The notes: generated by a model not told the origin, from the sequence alone. Counted from the stretch's first letter, positions 1-10,937 are shown. The stretch: 64,000 nucleotides of DNA from Paragyromitra xinjiangensis (GCA_038503065.1 JBCAMK010000022.1:1-64000); one strand, 5' to 3'. A program made the numbers and translations.

Positions 1-199
1 GCACCTAACCCCTAAACCCTAAACCCTAAACCCTAAACCCTAAACCCTAAACCCTAAACCCTAAACCCTAAACCCTAAACCCTAAACCCTAAACCCTAAA
101 CCCTAAACCCTAAACCCTAAACCCTAAACCCTAAACCCTAAACCCTAAACCCTAAACCCTAAACCCTAAACCCTAAACCCTAAACCCTAAACCCTAAAA
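1..199. repeat. Telomeric repeat array, CCCTAAA heptamer
   Basis: About 27-28 head-to-tail copies of CCCTAAA (TTTAGGG on the strand running toward the chromosome end) fill the first ~199 bases. Only the first unit is irregular (CCTAACCCC). The orientation, C-rich strand 5' to 3' from the end, is correct for a left chromosome terminus. The heptamer is the plant/green-alga type; most Pezizomycotina have TTAGGG. The array stops abruptly and unique sequence follows with no intervening subtelomeric satellite. Confidence 0.95.
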
Positions 200-232
200 C
201 CATCGCAGAACAGTCTTAGCAGCCTACCTTCT

Positions 233-979
233 TCACTCCTCACCGCGATAAATCCTAAGTATCCCACGATACTTCCCCCCATTTAAAATTTTCTCGAGAG
301 CAGCCTTCGGGCAATCTTGCCACGGCCACCAACTTGTGGTTACTGCAAACTGGACAATCTTCTTGGCATACGGCCAATTGCATGCATCGAGCGCGGTTTC
401 TAGGGCTCGCCGCGGACCCCAAACGTCGGGGTCTGCATCAGCTTCAAACCTTATGAACAATTCTGCCATTTCCACGCTCCCATTCACAGCGGCTAAAACC
501 AGCGGGTGTTGATACGTCCACGACGAAGAAAGGATATCTAGATCAGTTTGCTCGAGAAGTAGCGTAACCAGGGCAGTGTCGTCGCGCAAAATGGCATAGT
601 AGAGGGGTGCGTAGTGGCACGGCGGGATATCGGAGCTTATAGTCATAGCAAAGTGTGCGATTAAGAGCTTGGCAATCTCCATATGACCAAGGTCTATGGC
701 AAGGCAGACGCAGCTGCTGGAATGAGCCGAGAGCCAATGGCTGTGTTGATGGCACCGCTTAGAAGAGAGCGCGAGATTGACGGTGGGGATGTTGTTGTTG
801 GTGATGGCCCAGCGGAGGGCCTCGTCGGCTGTGCGATGGAGGGTAAGACGGTGCAAGAGAGTTGGGACGAGGAAGAAATGGAGGCTGTGGCAGGTGCGAG
901 TAAGAGCGTTGAGGGAGGCGGTGGAGAGCTCGCTAGCGATGGGCAGGAGGAGTTCGGCGGGGAGGGTGGATAATGACAT
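233..979 (-). CDS. F-box protein with ankyrin-like repeats
   Basis: Single-exon protein of 248 residues. The start is the ATG before SLSTLPAELLLPIASEL, a typical fungal F-box opening; a longer reading adds 20 residues that look non-coding. Residues 1-45 form the F-box (contact to Skp1 in SCF ubiquitin ligases). Residues ~50-230 hold three to four degenerate ankyrin repeats, for example GHMEIAKLLIAHF, PLYYAILRDDTALVTLLLEQ and HPLVLAAVNGSVEMAELFI, a likely substrate-binding region. It reads away from the interior toward the telomere, and its stop lies about 34 bp from the repeat array. There is almost no room for a 3' UTR and terminator, so the gene may have lost downstream exons when the end was healed. 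Domain assignment is firm; substrate unknown. Confidence 0.75.
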   Translation of the reverse strand: MSLSTLPAELLLPIASELSTASLNALTRTCHSLHFFLVPTLLHRLTLHRTADEALRWAITNNNIPTVNLALSSKRCHQHSHWLSAHSSSCVCLAIDLGHMEIAKLLIAHFAMTISSDIPPCHYAPLYYAILRDDTALVTLLLEQTDLDILSSSWTYQHPLVLAAVNGSVEMAELFIRFEADADPDVWGPRRALETALDACNWPYAKKIVQFAVTTSWWPWQDCPKAALEKILNGGKYRGILRIYRGEE

Positions 980-1946
980 GGTTGTGGGAGATTGTGTGCG
1001 TGCCGACCGTCGCCTGCTGCAGGTTGGTTTGACGCACACTCTTATAGTAAGTCGGGAAACACATCAGGTGATCACTGGCCCGGATACATCTAGATCTTCT
1101 CTAGAAATGTATTTTCTATCATGTTATTCCAATGGTATGTTCTTGACATACGTGTAGAGTTGAGTCAAACAGGGATAGACCGTAGTACCTCTCTTATCGT
1201 ACCAACAAGGCTTAAGCAGAAGACATGGTACAGCCAGAGTACCGGAGAGTGTCGCGATGTCCTAGGAATCGTTGGGCCTATTAAGTGGGATTTCGTCTGT
1301 GGCTTGCTAAGCTTATGTCAGCATGCATATGTTACAGGTAGGTCTCAGGCTTCTACTACCATATAGTAGTAACGCTCTAGTAGAAAGATCTCTAGGCTAT
1401 TCGGATTTTGGCTGGTGTAGCCGTCTAGAAAACCCTATGGTTGCTCAACAGTTTACGGTTGAGTGAAACATCATAAAAATTGGGGCATCTTCCACCGTAG
1501 CCCGGGAGTCTTGTAACAGGCATACATGTATATTCGGTGCTCATGATCAGAGGCATAGATGAATGTGCAGATGTATCGATCTTGAGGTATTGATTTGGCT
1601 GGATATATCGGCGACCTACCAGGGACTTTGCGACCTTTATTCTAGTGGGATGGGTACCTGAACTGCAATCCACAGAGATAAGCACGCAACGTGAAGGGCC
1701 TCAATGAATAGAGTATAAGATTTTGTCACTTTTTCGACTCTCCTTACAGATCTGAACGATTGCGAATATTAAATAAGTATTACATTCTCTCCGCTCGCTT
1801 CCTAATGAGCGCTTTAGGTTAAGCCGTCATTTTCTCCCGCACTGACCCTACACTTGCAACCCCCGCCCAGGACCTATTCAAACACATCCATCAACAACGA
1901 GATAGAATAGGCTCCTGTAGGAATATTGCTATTCATTGTGTAGTTG
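980..1946. other. Gene-free interval
   Basis: About 970 bp between the F-box/ankyrin start and the end of the secreted-protein gene. It holds only short overlapping frames without recognisable domains. No repeats or RNA genes were seen. It should include the promoter of the F-box gene at its left end. Confidence 0.4.
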
Positions 1947-2620
1947 TTATAGTAAAACTTCCACCCACCCCTTGTCAGCACACCCATCAGTCATTTCAAG
2001 AAGGAGGGTTACACGCACCACATAATGCCCCTTCTTTTTTGCAGGCCCAATCAAGAAGCTAGTAGGCGAAAGATCATTGATATCGGACCGGTAGTCGAGA
2101 TACTGTCCGCCACAGTTCCCACACTGCTGGTGTAGGAAGCGGAAGTGGTCGGTAAGTGCCGCGTTGCGTTTCTATGTTTTTTTGTTAGAACTATACATAT
2201 GAGTTCAGGCGGAGGATCAATACTTACTTTTTCGATGAATTTGAATGACCAAAGACCGTTGGTATCAGTTGGAATGAGGGCTGCGTACCAACCCGTTGAA
2301 GATTCACGGAGAGTTCCGGGTGTGGTGAGGGGGGTATCATGGTACTGACGCCCCAGAAATTAGTTTTCAATCAAGGGTGATTGAAGGAGTAAGGGTAGTA
2401 TTACCTCGTTGAATCCAGCGTAATTGGACGTGATATTGTAGGCAACTTTGTGGTTATGTAACTCCACGTAGCCGTCGTAATGTGGGTTTGATCGAGGGTC
2501 ATTCCAGACACGGAGCTTCAAGGTCGTGGTAGGGGTGGGGGTGGAAGTCGGTGCCGCAGCGCAAAGAAGGGCGTATGCGAGAATGGGGAACAAAAGGGTT
2601 GGGATCATGGTGAATTTCAT
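1947..2620 (-). CDS. Small secreted protein, three exons
   Basis: Exons read as 2620-2405, 2344-2228 and 2171-1947, joined in phase 0 by introns of 60 and 56 nt with GTAATA/GTAAGT donors and CAG/TAG acceptors, giving 185 residues. Residues 1-23 are a clear signal peptide (hydrophobic core PTLLFPILAYALLCAAA), followed by a Thr/Pro linker (about residues 24-33). The mature part has an N-glycosylation sequon (NITS), a CGNCGGQ cluster and one later Cys, and ends at a TAA. I recognise no family. Size, secretion signal and subtelomeric position fit an effector-like or cell-surface protein, but that is inference. Splicing is supported by the way all three exons stay open across the joins. Confidence 0.7.
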
Positions 2621-4525
2621 TGTGGGAAGGGCTAGGGAAAAAAGGCAAGATCTGTCTTTTCAGGTAGAGACCGCTACTTGCACGATGTTGCACTAAATAT
2701 ATATACTGGAAGCAGAGCTTGAAAAGGGGTATCGAGGTAGGTGTCGTAGACTTTGTTCTTTCCCACATCACAGACTGCGGTTCCCAAAAGAGTTACTTAA
2801 TCTAATAATACCAACTGATTTTCAGGTACCGATATGCATGTATATGCACTCTCGCCAATCTAGCCAGTCGCGCTGGCAAGCGGGTTCACTCCAAATGTCT
2901 CGGTTAGATCGGGATCTCACGCTGCCAATAAATAGAGTCCCTGCAAGCGAAATACGTGCTCTGCCGCAGGACTCGTGGGACACGAACCGTTGCCGAGAGC
3001 GGGCCGCAATACGAGCATGTCATAAGCCAAGAGAATTTTAACCTCAACAGGTACAGTTTGGCAGAACTCACTACGTTGGGTACCCTCGTGCAATTGATCA
3101 GTTCTGTATAGAACTGTAGAAACTGGCACTGCTTAGACCCGATTGGGGTATTTTGGGGATATGCCATGATAAAATTAGACTAAGCGCCACCAGCCAGTGT
3201 ACTGTAAATACTAACTCTCCTCTTACCTGAAGCCTTTCGCTGGATCTGTTATAGATTTGTGGTAGCGTCGGATCGTAAACCAACCAGCTTCTGCTCAAAC
3301 TGACAAGTTTTGAACGGAACGAGCGAAGCGAGTGAAGCGAGAAGTGAGGAATATTTTGCTTCTCAGCCGAGTGGACTCTTAACTGGCTTGGTGTGCCGAA
3401 TAAATGAGAGAAAGAGTCACCATGAACTAATATACCTTTGCTGTCAAATCCGCCCTCTTACTGCTTCCCCCTCCCAACACCCATGTGGTAACACATGGGC
3501 AGCCCCTAGTAGGGCAAAGGGGGTTTGGTTGACAAAAGAAAGGACCTCTAAAGATTTCTTTGTAGTTACGGTCTATGGGTATAATGAGGGGTTTCATATA
3601 ACGCACCTGCTTAGCTTATGTAAAACAGAGACGGATTTCTGCGTACCCCGAACACTCTAGACCAATTGGTCTAAATTCTGCATTGGGCACATACACTTAG
3701 ATTCCTTAGTTGTTGCCAATCGGCAAACCCCTCATTTAAAGAGAGTGGGTTAGGGTTTCCGCAAAATACCTATCTCAGCTAAAACTAGCACTCGCTAGCA
3801 GTTGATCGGCCGAACTGACTCCAGTAACAAGGAGAGTTTACTACTGATGCTTGAGGATAATATCTCAAACATATCGGACTTAGGTGGATACCAGGCGCGG
3901 AAAGGTAGTTGACCCTATCACCCAATTAGGGACGTATGAAAGTACTACACTTTCTATAAGAATACAGTCGGGACCGAGAATCCAGAAGGATATTCTTTTG
4001 GAAAGGGCTGTCTAAACCAATAAAGACTAGTTAGGTGGCATTGGAGCTGGGCTTCAATTCCTTCTGCCTGACTCTTAGATCATACTGGGGGAAACCCAAA
4101 CCCTCTTCCATTTGACCTCATAATTCTTGATGAGCCACAATATGTTTTGGCCTTGGTGGAAAACAGGATTGCGGACCGAAGAAGCATTTCTCCTTCGCTT
4201 AACTCCAGGCATAAGCGCTAGATCGGATTTACCCGGCAGCTATCAGTAGCCTGCAGAAAAGATGTCTGCATGGTAAATGCATAACTTTCAGCTCTTATCG
4301 TCGGTTTCACAATTGGAGGCTGAACTGAATTTATCATAGGTTCACGCCCCACAGTTCCCTTATGCGGTTAATACCAAGAATGGCGCCAGTGGGGTATCGA
4401 AAGCTGAATACTGGTATATAAGATGTGATCTGCAGCGCTTTGCACATTCTTTCGTGCAGCCTCTCTTCTATTTTCGCACTATCGCAAACCTGCTACCTTT
4501 ACAGGTCAAAAACCCGCCTAAAAGG
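2621..4525. other. Gene-free interval with no recognised element
   Basis: Roughly 1.9 kb with only short, mutually overlapping frames. A short imperfect repeat of GAGCGAAGCGAGTGAAGCGA type lies at about 3320-3345 and a GGGTTAGGGTTT telomere-like motif at about 3747-3758. Possibly decayed sequence; nothing assignable. Confidence 0.4.
4410..4422 (+). promoter_or_regulatory. TATA-like element upstream of the DUF2235 gene
   Basis: The sequence ctggtatataaga lies about 105-115 bp before the chosen ATG of the DUF2235 gene, a plausible spacing for a fungal core promoter with a short 5' leader. Assigned by sequence and position only. Confidence 0.35.
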
Positions 4526-6097
4526 ATGGACGACCGACAAAAAAAAGACTTTAAGCGACTAATAATCTGTTGCGATGGCACCTGGCAAGCCTCTGATCGG
4601 CCCTCTGCTGAACCAAACGCCAACGTCGAGTCCAACGTGACGAAATTCTGTCGCGCCCTATCCAAATCCATCGAACGCGCTGATGGTGGTGGAAAAGTGC
4701 AGCAAGTGGTTTTTTACCAATCTGGGATTGGCACAGATACATTGACGAAGGTATCTGAGAATATTGCTGGTGAGTTCAGCCCAGTGGAGTTCAGAAGATG
4801 CGCAGTTTTAACAGCAGTGTATTTTATCATAGGTGCTCTGGGGTATGGTCTTGTAGAAAACGTAGTCGAAGCGTATAATTTCCTGTCACTGAACTTCGAG
4901 GAGGGGGATGAAATATTTATGTTTGGCTTCTCCCGGGGAGCCTACACCGTACGTTCACTGGCAGGCTTAGTGTCTGACTTGGGAATTGTCGATAAAAACT
5001 ACTTGTCGTACTTTCCTAATTTATATGCAGCGTACCAAGTGGGCAGAAAAAAAGGTGCAGAGGAGTACCTTAAAGAACACCCAATTGCGATAAGACAGGA
5101 GGACCTAAAGCCGAGGATAAAAGTGATGGGATGCTGGGATACTGTGGGTAGTTTGGGAGTACCAGACACTTGGCTCACGAGTTTTTGGCCATTTCGCGGA
5201 TGGAAAGAACAAAATCAATTTCATAACACGGATTTATGCGATAGTAAGATGTCCTTGGTTTTCTCATCTCCTCGTGAGCTCATCTAATCGCCACCTTAGA
5301 TATCGAGAATGCCTTTCACGCCCTAGCCCTAGACGAACACCGGCGCCCCTTCTCCCCAACCCTTTGGCATCTCTCAAAAAACTCAAAGGTAAATTCCTAC
5401 CACTGTTCCTGACACAATCTCTAACCCTTAAACACTCACCCAGACAAACCTCGTCCAATGCTGGTTCCCCGGCTATCACATCAATGTCGGTGGTGGCAGC
5501 AAAAATAGTTACCGAGGGGACTCTGAGCAACTCGCCGATATCACCTTTGGCTGGATGGTCGACCTCTGCTACCCCTTCCTTGAGTTTGACGGAACATACT
5601 TGCACCTCCACTACCGGCACCACCAGAACCGGACCCAGCCACTTAGGAGCTGGCCCAACACTCCCCTCTGGGCAGCGGGGAAATTTGTCGATTCCTATGC
5701 CGGGGTGCAGATGTTGGGCGGGTCAAGAACGCGGACTCCGGGGCAATATAAACATGAGCTGCTGGAGGGATCAGATCTGAAGACAACAAGGGAGTACATG
5801 CATTCTAGTGTGCGTATTCGGCTGAAGTCGCTGGGGAGCGAGGGGTGGGGTATAAAAAGTACAGCGTTGAAGGATTTCGATCTTGTGGAGGATGTGGATG
5901 CAAGAAAGGATGATAGGCGATCGGGATGGAAATGGGTTAAAAAGTTACCGAGCGGGGAAATAATTGAGATAGCGGAGATGAGGGTTAAGTGGGATCATGA
6001 GGGGTTAGCTGTAGAACGGAGGCTGATGGGCAATGACACACTGGAGAAAGTTGATGAGGGGACAATAGCGGCGGTGAAGCTGGTGAACATTGATTAG
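4526..6097 (+). CDS. DUF2235 (T6SS Tle1-like) alpha/beta hydrolase
   Basis: Four exons: 4526-4769, 4833-5243, 5300-5388 and 5444-6097, giving 465 residues; all introns are 55-63 nt GT-AG. The N-terminus carries RLIICCDGTW (residues 11-20), the hallmark opening of DUF2235. The nucleophile elbow GFSRGAYTVR is at residues 113-122, in G-x-S-x-G form. The splice near 5300 restores the family motif NAFHALALDEHRRPFSPTLW, and the next one restores a CWFPGYHINVGGG-type motif. DUF2235 is the catalytic domain of bacterial Tle1 phospholipases; fungal members are common and mostly uncharacterised, so lipase or phospholipase activity is inferred. No signal peptide or membrane segment is evident. The first intron (63 nt) is divisible by three and could be retained without a frameshift. 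Confidence 0.85.
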
Positions 6098-6452
6098 TTA
6101 TGGTATTTGTATTCCTCTTGATTATTGAATAGTATAGGGTTACATAAAGATATATCTACAACTAGAACCCCAACCCTACGCGAACAATAGCAAACAGTAG
6201 AGCTGCCCTATCGGAGTGCTCGTTATCAGAACATCCACCCTATGGCCTGAGTACTACACTAGGCCATTGGATTATTGTAGCAGGTTTGCAAGAATACGCT
6301 ATTGTGTATACGCATAGCTTAAATCTAGACCAATCAATTGATCAAGTCATGCATATGAAACCCATGTCTCCCCAAGAGCCCCACCAAATCTCGCGCAAAA
6401 CCCCGCAATCCGAATACTCTTATCGGATATTCTTCTAGTAATAAACTCCATA

Positions 6453-6702
6453 ACACTATAGATACTTAACTTTCTTTCAGGAGCCAAATATGGCGGTGGC
6501 GCCCCCAGCGCATTTTAGTCACGCCCTCAGTATTTTGTGGAATGCTTTGCATTATGCATGATATTATTAACAGGTGAGTTTTTATTTCGCCACAACCACT
6601 GGCTGCCATGCCCTGCAAGATACTTAGCTTCAATGGTATTATATACTCTAAGATCCTGTATTTTTTGTTAACGATTAAATTGGCTGTGGTTAGAGCAATA
6701 GT
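6453..6702. repeat. Dispersed degenerate repeat, copy A
   Basis: This ~250 bp block matches 34289-34523 in collinear order. Shared landmarks include cactaWagatactt, ccaaatatg, a ctcagtaYt segment, gtgagtttttattYcgccac followed by aacc, and a terminal ttggctgtgg. By eye the two are roughly two-thirds identical, consistent with an old transposon fragment. No coding capacity seen. Confidence 0.5.
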
Positions 6703-6950
6703 GGCTTAGAAGGCGGTCCGGGCTTAACCTGATATATAAACACCAGAGAAGCGACGAAATCCACCCTCAAGTAGAGATATCGGCAGCAGTACTAACAAAT
6801 TTCTTGCATTAGATTACCTTACAGTAGACAGAAAGCATTTATTATTTGTAATATCGACCCTGTATCCCGTTGTCTGGCAAAGCTGTCCCTAATTAGTGGA
6901 TGGATCAAACCATGACTAATCAGCTTCAGCTAGGGTAAGTGTCTTGAACG

Positions 6951-7351
6951 AACGTACATATGTTCCGACCGGTATTCTATTCAAGCCCATTTACAAACGG
7001 GTCGGCCGGTAGGTAAATAGGCTAACCTATTTACAAATAGGATCGCTTCGAGTATTGGCCGGCCCATCTACAAATTGACACTAAAAGATGCCCCATATTC
7101 AAAAAATCTCATGCCTCTAAGCAAGGTATGCCACACAAGCATAATGGTTACCATGTACCATTACAGCAGTTAAGGGTCTGAACTAAAGTTGAAAAAATTT
7201 TCATTTGAAGATTGGCCAACTTTAAGTGTCAATTTGTAGATGGGCTAGCTGATACTCAAAGTGGTCCTATTTGTAAATAGGTTAGCCTATTTACCTACCG
7301 GCCGATCCGTTCGTAAATGGGCTTTAATAGAATACCGGTCAGAACACATAC
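6951..7351. mobile_element. Fold-back element with ~135 bp inverted arms
   Basis: The left arm (about 6951-7089) and the right arm (about 7218-7351, reverse complement) share long blocks, e.g. gaccggtattctatt, ggccggtaggtaaataggct and cccatctacaaattgacac, at roughly 85-90% identity by eye. A ~125 bp unrelated spacer separates them. There is no coding sequence, so it is a MITE or fold-back type repeat. It ends about 105 bp before the ATG of the APH-like gene and therefore makes up much of that promoter. Confidence 0.75.
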
Positions 7352-7456
7352 ATGTCTGCCCCTTAGCCCTCGTGGATTCATAGGATTCATAACCCCCTCA
7401 CCACGAAATATATACATCCTAGGAGCTGCTAGATTCCTTCCTCATAATCCCATCGC

Positions 7457-8830
7457 ATGGCTTCCGCGGCTGTCAACCCAGATTGTGAAGCAGCTATCTC
7501 CATTCAGCCAACTCCTTCCGCTAGATCTTTCATTTCAACTGCCTCCGAGGATTCTCTTGCTCCTTTTGCTCCGTTGCTTGCCAGGATCACGCCAGAATCG
7601 ATGATGGTTCTTGCTGTACGAATTCATCAGGAATGGTCCAGATCGCTATCTATACCCCGGCTTGAGGAAATGAGCGACAACACCTGTCATCTGGTTTCTC
7701 CGCCTATGTGTGGTTCCTTCAACCTTGTCCATATCCTCCAATTTTCGGATGGGATTAAGTGGGTTCTGCGGATTCCTTGTGCAGGTCACGATGGACATTT
7801 CACCGTGGAAAACATGCGTTTGCTGCGGTCTGAGGCAATGACGATGCGTTTCATTCGGGGAAACACCAGCATCCCCGTACCCGAAGTCTTCGGTTTCGAC
7901 GAAACGACCAACAACGAAATTTGCGCTCCTTTCATTATGATGGAATTCATCGAAGGATCCCCCGTTTCTGCAAGGTGGTTTGAGGCTTCAGGGCCAACTC
8001 CGTTGCAGGAGCGACGACTGCGAATCTTGGACACCGTGGCCAGTGCAATGTCACAGCTCCGAGATTTCAAATTCAATCGAATTGGCTCCTTAAAATTCGG
8101 TAGCCAACTCCATAGCTATCTCGGCACGACGCTCTGTATTGGCCCGTGCAATTTAGTCGATGAGGCCGCTGATCTGCTGCATCCAAGTATAGCTGTGGAC
8201 ACTGGTCCGAGATTCAAACTGATTGGGCCGTTCGGCAACTCGCAAGGGTATATGAATGCTCTGCTCGACGGGCAACCTGTACCACAAGATAAATTCTCAA
8301 AGGGAATCCACAAACTCTTAAGACTGATGATTAAGCATCTCCCTTCCTTTGAATCGGACGAATCGTTTGAGCTCTCCCACCCAGACTATGATAGCCAGAA
8401 TTTCCTCGTATCAGAAGATGGAACACTCACTACAATAATTGATTGGGATAATGTACACACCGTCCCAAGCTGGATTGGGTGTCGTCGATATCCAGGATGG
8501 ATAACTAGAGACTGGGACCCCTCCGTGTATGACTACAGTAGTACTGGTAGCTCTGAAGACTCTCCGGATGAACTCGACACCTATCGCCAGTGGTATGCTG
8601 AGAGGATGAGGCTCTTGGTTCTACCGGGGAATGTTGACCTGACACTTCTGTCCCATGTGTTTGAGGCTGTGTGGATTGCGGCATCTAGCCCGGTGAGCAT
8701 TGACAACATTGTCCAAAAAATATTTCTCCGTATGTTTCCACCGGAGGAGGAAGTAAAAGAAGATGTACCGTTATACCTGTACGAAACAGCAGTGGTATTA
8801 GCAGACGATTGTCTAGATGAGGGAGCTTAG
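7457..8830 (+). CDS. Phosphotransferase (APH-like) family protein
   Basis: Single exon, 457 residues, ATG confirmed. It has the aminoglycoside phosphotransferase / choline-kinase-like fold. The nucleotide-binding half contains KWVLRIPC (residues 101-108) and MEFIEGSPV (162-170). The catalytic Brenner-type motif is HPDYDSQN (308-315), and the metal-binding IIDWD follows at 327-331. Fungal genomes carry many such paralogues with unknown small-molecule substrates; antibiotic resistance should not be assumed. The family position normally Asp in HxD is present (D310). The upstream ~500 bp is dominated by the fold-back repeat, so expression may depend on it. Confidence 0.88.
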   Translation: MASAAVNPDCEAAISIQPTPSARSFISTASEDSLAPFAPLLARITPESMMVLAVRIHQEWSRSLSIPRLEEMSDNTCHLVSPPMCGSFNLVHILQFSDGIKWVLRIPCAGHDGHFTVENMRLLRSEAMTMRFIRGNTSIPVPEVFGFDETTNNEICAPFIMMEFIEGSPVSARWFEASGPTPLQERRLRILDTVASAMSQLRDFKFNRIGSLKFGSQLHSYLGTTLCIGPCNLVDEAADLLHPSIAVDTGPRFKLIGPFGNSQGYMNALLDGQPVPQDKFSKGIHKLLRLMIKHLPSFESDESFELSHPDYDSQNFLVSEDGTLTTIIDWDNVHTVPSWIGCRRYPGWITRDWDPSVYDYSSTGSSEDSPDELDTYRQWYAERMRLLVLPGNVDLTLLSHVFEAVWIAASSPVSIDNIVQKIFLRMFPPEEEVKEDVPLYLYETAVVLADDCLDEGA

Positions 8831-9069
8831 AGAAGGGTTTTCAGCGCACTCCAAAATTTTCTTTCTTTTCCCAGCGATTAATTTCTATCCTACATTGTGT
8901 ATTTGACTCGGCGGTTTAGGGAGTAGGTTTTTTGAATTTTTCTCCACTTGCTTCCCAGGCACTTAAAGCACAGATAGGCAATGGACTTCTTTTATAATTT
9001 GTTCCTCGCTTTCACGACGTGTCTTAGGATTGGCTATGGAGATTGCGGGTTCCGATGGATATAAATAAT
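8831..9069. other. 3' flank of the APH-like gene
   Basis: Short AT-rich stretch between the stop codon and the transposon-like element. It holds no frame of note. Confidence 0.3.
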
Positions 9070-9919
9070 GCTATCCCTTAAACCGTCAGGCAGTTTCGGG
9101 CCCAAATAGGCCCTATTTTCTAAACTAGTATAGTTCAACCACAATAAAGAAATAAATTCCGATTTTTTTACACATGCTGTTTAACATATAAATCCATTAC
9201 ATTTCTAGCTCTTGTGTCTAAATAGTGAAATCTGACTTAATGGTGTTAATTTTTTGCGAGGCTTGGCGTGATTTTTGAGCCCAACACAAAAAGTAACACA
9301 CATCCACTCCCACTATTTGATATACTTGGCCCAGAAAGACTTGAATCATATATAAAAGACATAGAAATTTGTACCTAGCCTGGGTACAGGTTGTATTTTG
9401 CCTAGTTGGATGGGTAATTCACTAAAAATCCTAAATGAGTGAGTGACTGTGAACCAGATTTCTAGTTCCTATCTTTATGTGACACTGTGTACTTTCCATC
9501 CTGCCACCAAAAATTGACCGATTTTTCTATTCCAACACTGTACCTGCAAGACAAATCAATATCTAATAAGATAAAAGACAAAGCAATTTAACTCACTAAA
9601 TTTACATGTGACAAATTCTCCACAATAAAACCTAACTGATTGATTTTTGATAGCTTCTTGAACTGTTGACATGGACCCAAATCACATACAAATCCTCTTG
9701 GCTTGGCATATTTGAATGACTTTATTTAAGGGCTACTCTGTCAAGCTATAATTTTTTATAAAATCCCCCCTTTTTATAGAATGCTCTATGTCTTTAGCTC
9801 TTGTTTGTGGATATAATAAGGTAGGGTAATTGGTAGTTGGTGGTGGCAGTGCAATCAATTGAAGTCAAAAGCCAGAAAAACCGGGCCCGTACGGGCCCGT
9901 TGACGGTCTAAGGGATAGC
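9070..9919. mobile_element. Non-coding TIR element (~850 bp)
   Basis: Terminal inverted repeats gctatcccttaaaccgtca (9070-9088) and its reverse complement with one mismatch (9901-9919) bound an AT-rich interior without coding capacity. The TA dinucleotides inside both ends are compatible with a TA target duplication, as in Tc1/mariner-like elements. Next to the right end sits a perfect 18-bp palindrome, cgggcccgtacgggcccg (9882-9899). Best read as a non-autonomous DNA transposon. Confidence 0.65.
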
Positions 9920-10937
9920 CGTCTTTCGTTATATTAACTATTAGGTGTCTGAACCATATACACGTGTACTGAGTGCGACCAGTGATCTGGGTAGACTATG
10001 ATTACTGAGTACTATATCCTTCCTGTTTATCTAATTTGATGCCAACTGTCGTCAAATCGATTGTAGCTAACTTGGATATCTCCTGTCCTCAAATGCTAAT
10101 ATTAAGCAGAACAGAGGCGTTTATTGTTCAAAAAGTATTGTGTAATAGGAAAACTACACCTCTTGTCTCTCGGGCTGTGATAGGGAGATGGTAATAGTGG
10201 TGATGGTGGTTGCTCAATAGACTTCGGCGGATCCAAGCCTGCGCCGTACTTGGTAGACCTTGCTAGGCCCCTTGCGGAGTTTTTAGAATTAAGGTCTTTT
10301 TATAACACCCACTGGTGGTCATTCATACCCGAAAACTTCCAATAATCTGTCGAAGGGATATTTCTCAAAATCAAGCAATCACCGTGTATGAATAGCCCCA
10401 TCGATCTTGAGCAAGGTCTAATTGATGCTATTTCAAAGATTCGTAAAGCAATTGTAGTCGGTTAATGCGCAGTTTTTCGACTTACTGCTTGGTTAAAAAG
10501 TTTTGTTAAACACATAGAGCAACTGCCTCGAGCTTTCGTTGGGTCAGACAGAGCTCGACCAGGCTAGGCTGGTGCAAATCTGCCTCCCGCAGCAATTAAA
10601 CGTAATTCTTGCTTTGTTACGTACTGGCTACATAATTTTTTCTGCCATCATGATCACCAACTTTGCAGGCTTCCCTAGTCCCTCGGTTTCTGGAAACCAG
10701 GTTATTTTCATTTGAATATCATAGTAGCGACAACGAAGTAAAGTTTTCCTCGAGAATAACTGGAAACCCTTTGGCTTTGGCTCTCTCTTTTTCCAGTACG
10801 TTTCTTTGGACGGGGAACAAAGTGAAATACAATCCTAAACCTACACTGTAAAGAGAGACTTTGCGCAAAATCGAGAATGACAGACTAAAAATAATGGAAA
10901 TCGGAAGGAAATCGGAAAAAAATAGTAATAGAATCCT
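9920..10937. other. Gene-free interval
   Basis: About 1 kb between the TIR element and the end of the dehydratase gene. Only short frames with no recognisable product. The last ~100 bp presumably hold the 3' end of the dehydratase transcript. Confidence 0.35.

Noticed and set aside
4526..6097. Recent bacterial transfer of a type VI secretion effector
   Set aside because: The gene has three fungal introns and fungal-type DUF2235 motifs, a family widespread in fungi.
7457..8830. Antibiotic-resistance kinase call for the APH-like gene
   Set aside because: Only the family motif is visible; fungal members have diverse unknown substrates.
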